From NCBI GenBank assembly GCA_030748805.1, contig JASMLG010000035.1, positions 1-9,350 on the forward strand: DNA of 9,350 nt, written 5' to 3'. The position numbers were made by a program, and so were the translations under genes. How positions within the stretch are numbered: position 1 is the first letter of the stretch; every line of letters begins with the position of its first letter. The notes beneath the pieces were generated by a model, which was not told where the DNA came from, made no database searches, and saw only the letters and a list, made by a program, of their open reading frames with translations. The stretch comes from Phycisphaerales bacterium (GTDB lineage Bacteria > Planctomycetota > Phycisphaerae > Phycisphaerales > SM1A02). Shown one piece after another: positions 7,646 through 9,350 of this stretch.

Positions 7646-7710
7646 ATTGCGTCTCCGTTATTTAGCGCAGAAACGCACATCATACTCGACCTGTACACTG
7701 CGTACCGTTC
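7646..7710. promoter_or_regulatory. Divergent intergenic region between ppdK and pabB
   Basis: These 65 bp separate two divergently transcribed starts, so promoters for both directions must lie here or reach into the flanking genes. For ppdK the minus strand has TATGAT at 7679-7684, a 5-of-6 match to a sigma-70 -10 box, which would give a leader of roughly 25-30 nt; no good -35 box stands 16-18 bp upstream (TTGTCA at 7712-7717 is 27 bp away). For pabB no convincing -10/-35 pair was found. No obvious operator palindrome or riboswitch fits in the space. Confidence 0.4.
7652..7656 (-). promoter_or_regulatory. Ribosome binding site for ppdK
   Basis: The minus strand reads GGAGACGCAATATG, placing GGAG 7 nt before the ATG at 7643-7645. 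This is the best Shine-Dalgarno of the cluster and supports the longer ppdK start with its basic 16-residue N-terminal tail; Met17 lacks a comparable site. Confidence 0.7.
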
Positions 7711-9015
7711 ATGACAAAAGTTGACTCAGAACAATTAAATTTGCTCCCAGAAAATTCTGTGCTTTTACCAAATCTGATGGGTAGCCCCAGTGACGTTGCC
7801 AAATCATGGGATAGTAACGAGCCAATAATTGCTCTTATAGCAAATGGCGGTGATCCCAAATGGGCTCGTTGGAGCATTATTGCACCCGCTACAGGAAGGC
7901 GACTTACTCTTGGAGATTCCGATACTCTCATTCAACTGCGAGAGAGAATTGAAAGTAAGAACAGCGTATCTCTATTACCAAATTGGATTGGGTACATTGG
8001 ATATGAATTTGGATTAGTTACTGAGCCGAATATTGCTTCAATCGAAAAGAACGAGTGGCCTTTGATTGATTTGGTTTGGGTTGACAACGCACTTATACAC
8101 GACAATTTGACTAATAAATGGTGGTCAGTTGGAGATGTAAAAGTGCCAGAAATAATTAATAAGGAAGATTCACTTCTTACATGTTCTGAATTACATGATT
8201 CAAGTGGAAATAGTGCATTCGTTTCTTCAGTACAAAAAACTATCGATTACATTCATGCTGGTGATATTTTTCAAGCAAATATTACAAGAAGATTCAATGC
8301 GGAAATAAATGGCAATATACGAAACGCTGCCCTCACTTTACTTGGAGAACATGGTGGGTGGTTTGGTGCTTGGATAGAATTTCCAGATGATGGACGTTTT
8401 TTGCTATCAATGAGTCCTGAACTTTTCTTAAAAGTTAATGGTGAATCAAAAGAGATAGTAACTCGTCCTATGAAAGGGACAAGACCAGAGCACGATAATC
8501 CAGAAACGTTAATTGGATCTGAAAAAGACGCTGCTGAACTTCACATGATTATTGATTTGATGAGAAACGATTTAGGTAGAGTGTGTGAGTTTGGAAGTAT
8601 AGAAGTTTCCAATTCAAGAAAAATAGAAAGACACCCTACCGTCTGGCAATGTGTAGGTGAGATTCATGGTTTGCTTCGTGATGAAATAGATATTTGTGAT
8701 GTATTAGAGGCAACTTTCCCAGCGGGTTCAATTACTGGTGCTCCTAAAATTCGTGCCATGCAAATAATTGATGAATTAGAGGATTCACCTCGAGGTCCCT
8801 ACTGTGGTGCAATAGGAATATTGGGAAAATCATCAATGCTTAGCGTCGGCATTAGAACAGCACTCTTTTCTGGCAACAAAGATCAGACAAATTTTCAGGG
8901 CTCAATGACCTACAGCACTGGATGCGGAATAGTCGCCGACTCTGATCCACAACTAGAACTTGAAGAATCAGAAGTTAAAACCCATATTATAAGTCCGTTG
9001 ATTAACAAATTATGA
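7711..9015 (+). CDS. pabB: Aminodeoxychorismate synthase component I (PabB)
   Basis: Uses chorismate and ammonia (normally from the PabA glutaminase) to form 4-amino-4-deoxychorismate, the precursor of p-aminobenzoate and folate. The 434 residues fit a stand-alone component I. The N-terminal part is weakly conserved (NWIGYIGYEFGL at 91-102). The chorismate-binding domain shows IDYIHAGDIFQANITRRF (178-195), SMSPELFL (233-240), RPMKGTRPE (252-260), EKDAAELHMIIDLMRNDLGR (271-290), HPTVWQCVGEIHG (308-320), TFPAGSITGAPKIRAMQIID (335-354), CGAIG (365-369) and YSTGCGIVADSDPQLELEES (401-420). Lys255 in PMKGT is the PabB-type nucleophile; anthranilate synthase TrpE has Ala there, and the tryptophan-inhibition LLES motif is not seen. 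The ATG at 7711 is the first possible start after an in-frame stop at 7663-7665 and lacks a Shine-Dalgarno. No pabA or pabC lies next to it in the window, so the glutaminase must come from elsewhere. Confidence 0.94.
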   Translation: MTKVDSEQLNLLPENSVLLPNLMGSPSDVAKSWDSNEPIIALIANGGDPKWARWSIIAPATGRRLTLGDSDTLIQLRERIESKNSVSLLPNWIGYIGYEFGLVTEPNIASIEKNEWPLIDLVWVDNALIHDNLTNKWWSVGDVKVPEIINKEDSLLTCSELHDSSGNSAFVSSVQKTIDYIHAGDIFQANITRRFNAEINGNIRNAALTLLGEHGGWFGAWIEFPDDGRFLLSMSPELFLKVNGESKEIVTRPMKGTRPEHDNPETLIGSEKDAAELHMIIDLMRNDLGRVCEFGSIEVSNSRKIERHPTVWQCVGEIHGLLRDEIDICDVLEATFPAGSITGAPKIRAMQIIDELEDSPRGPYCGAIGILGKSSMLSVGIRTALFSGNKDQTNFQGSMTYSTGCGIVADSDPQLELEESEVKTHIISPLINKL

Positions 9016-9196
9016 GTTGGTCAAACCTCATCTAATAAATCGATCCAAGTTAGTAGATTCGACTTTTAGATTGGATGTGAACTTTTTTGCTGGAAACAGG
9101 GCTGCTTTTCCGCTTTCAAAGTAACAGTCACATTTTAATTTTACGCAGGTCAAACGTTTATCAAAAACTTGACATGATGGTAAAATAGGAAATAAA
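9016..9196. other. Non-coding stretch between pabB and the right-edge ORF
   Basis: These 181 bp hold no ORF that I can support. They contain a TAGATT direct repeat (9054-9059 and 9067-9072), a loose inverted repeat ATCCAA/TTGGAT (9043-9048 and 9071-9076) followed by six T at 9083-9088, and promoter-like hexamers near the right end. A convincing terminator for pabB was not seen. GC content appears to fall toward the right. Confidence 0.6.
9187..9190 (+). promoter_or_regulatory. Ribosome binding site for the right-edge ORF
   Basis: AGGA lies 6 nt before the ATG at 9197-9199 (AGGAAATAAAATG). It is one of the few clear Shine-Dalgarno-like sites in the window and is the main support for calling the short open frame a gene. 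Confidence 0.5.
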
Positions 9197-9350
9197 ATGA
9201 CAAAGAGAAAAAACGACGATGAAAATAGAAAAGATTTTTTACAAAAGATAAAAAATCAAAATGGAGATTGTATATGTCCAAATCTTACCGAATTGTTTAA
9301 AACAAAAAGAAAGGCTGAAGGTTTAGAAGGAAAATGTTATTTATTTAAAA
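9197..9350 (+). CDS. Hypothetical lysine-rich protein, 5' part only
   Basis: An open frame of 51 complete codons runs from the ATG at 9197 to the right edge without a stop. The start reads MTKRKNDDENRKDFLQKIKN and later residues include GDCICPN (23-29) and a Cys at about 48. I do not recognise the family. The segment is rich in Lys, Asn and Glu and has a Cys-x-Cys, which could hint at metal binding but is far too little to assign a role. By hand count about 38 of 154 bases are G or C (near 25 percent), clearly lower than the roughly 40 percent of the neighbours, which suggests a horizontally acquired gene or an AT-rich intergenic region misread as coding. Support comes from the AGGA site 6 nt upstream and the absence of stops in an AT-rich sequence, where stops are expected often. 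Confidence 0.5.
   Translation, partial: MTKRKNDDENRKDFLQKIKNQNGDCICPNLTELFKTKRKAEGLEGKCYLFK

Noticed and set aside
7680..7931. Minus-strand open frame of 83 codons ending in the ppdK/pabB intergenic region
   Set aside because: It is antisense to the start of pabB and would lie just upstream of ppdK, but has no motif or start signal; the pabB frame continues into a clear chorismate-binding domain.
7711..9015. Assignment of the chorismate-binding enzyme as TrpE (anthranilate synthase)
   Set aside because: The lysine in PMKGT and lack of the LLES tryptophan-binding motif favour PabB.
9043..9088. Inverted repeat ATCCAA/TTGGAT followed by six T, as a terminator for pabB
   Set aside because: The stem is only 6 bp, AT-rich, with a 22-nt loop and a 6-nt gap before the T run; too weak for a rho-independent terminator.
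1..9350. Search for CRISPR arrays, tRNA genes, insertion sequences and toxin-antitoxin pairs
   Set aside because: No regularly spaced repeats, cloverleaf-like sequence, transposase motifs or paired small genes were seen on either strand; the short ORF at 9197 is too incomplete to call a toxin or antitoxin.

Overview
The window reads as a piece of a bacterial chromosome, most likely from a planctomycete-type organism (Planctomycetota, possibly a Phycisphaerae-like lineage). The main reason is the 1029-residue membrane-anchored Ser/Thr kinase carrying a long WD40 array and the linker signature 'LRGWEWDFL', a protein type abundant in that phylum. The moderate GC content (about 40 percent over most of the window, judged by eye) and the scarcity of Shine-Dalgarno sequences also fit. 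This placement is an inference; there is no rRNA in the window to confirm it.

Layout. From 7645 down to position 1, five genes run on the minus strand with almost no gaps: ppdK (pyruvate, phosphate dikinase), a HIT-family hydrolase, the kinase/WD40 protein, nadC (quinolinate phosphoribosyltransferase) and birA (biotin protein ligase, cut by the left window edge). ppdK and the HIT gene share one base (TAATG). The kinase and nadC overlap by 8 bp, and so do nadC and birA. Only a 39-bp gap separates HIT from the kinase, and it holds a 13-bp palindrome. This looks like one transcription unit with translational coupling. On the other side of a 65-bp divergent intergenic region, pabB (aminodeoxychorismate synthase component I) runs on the plus strand from 7711 to 9015. 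After a 181-bp non-coding stretch, a very AT-rich ORF begins at 9197 and leaves the window open.

How the genes fit together. All recognised enzymes are core metabolism: PEP/pyruvate interconversion, NAD synthesis, biotin attachment and folate (p-aminobenzoate) synthesis. Four of the five operon products touch pyrophosphate or adenylylated intermediates: PPDK interconverts ATP+Pi and AMP+PPi, NadC releases PPi, BirA makes biotinyl-AMP and releases PPi then AMP, and HIT proteins typically cleave nucleoside phosphoramidates or adenylates. A PPi/AMP-handling theme is therefore possible but speculative. The least expected member is the kinase, which has a complete catalytic motif set, one membrane helix and what I count as 14 WD40 repeats, that is, two seven-bladed propellers.

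No tRNA, rRNA, CRISPR array, insertion sequence or phage gene was seen. I did not find a convincing new multi-gene system. The points most worth a second look are the kinase architecture, the altered catalytic-histidine loop of PPDK, the palindrome between HIT and kinase, and the compositionally foreign ORF at the right edge.
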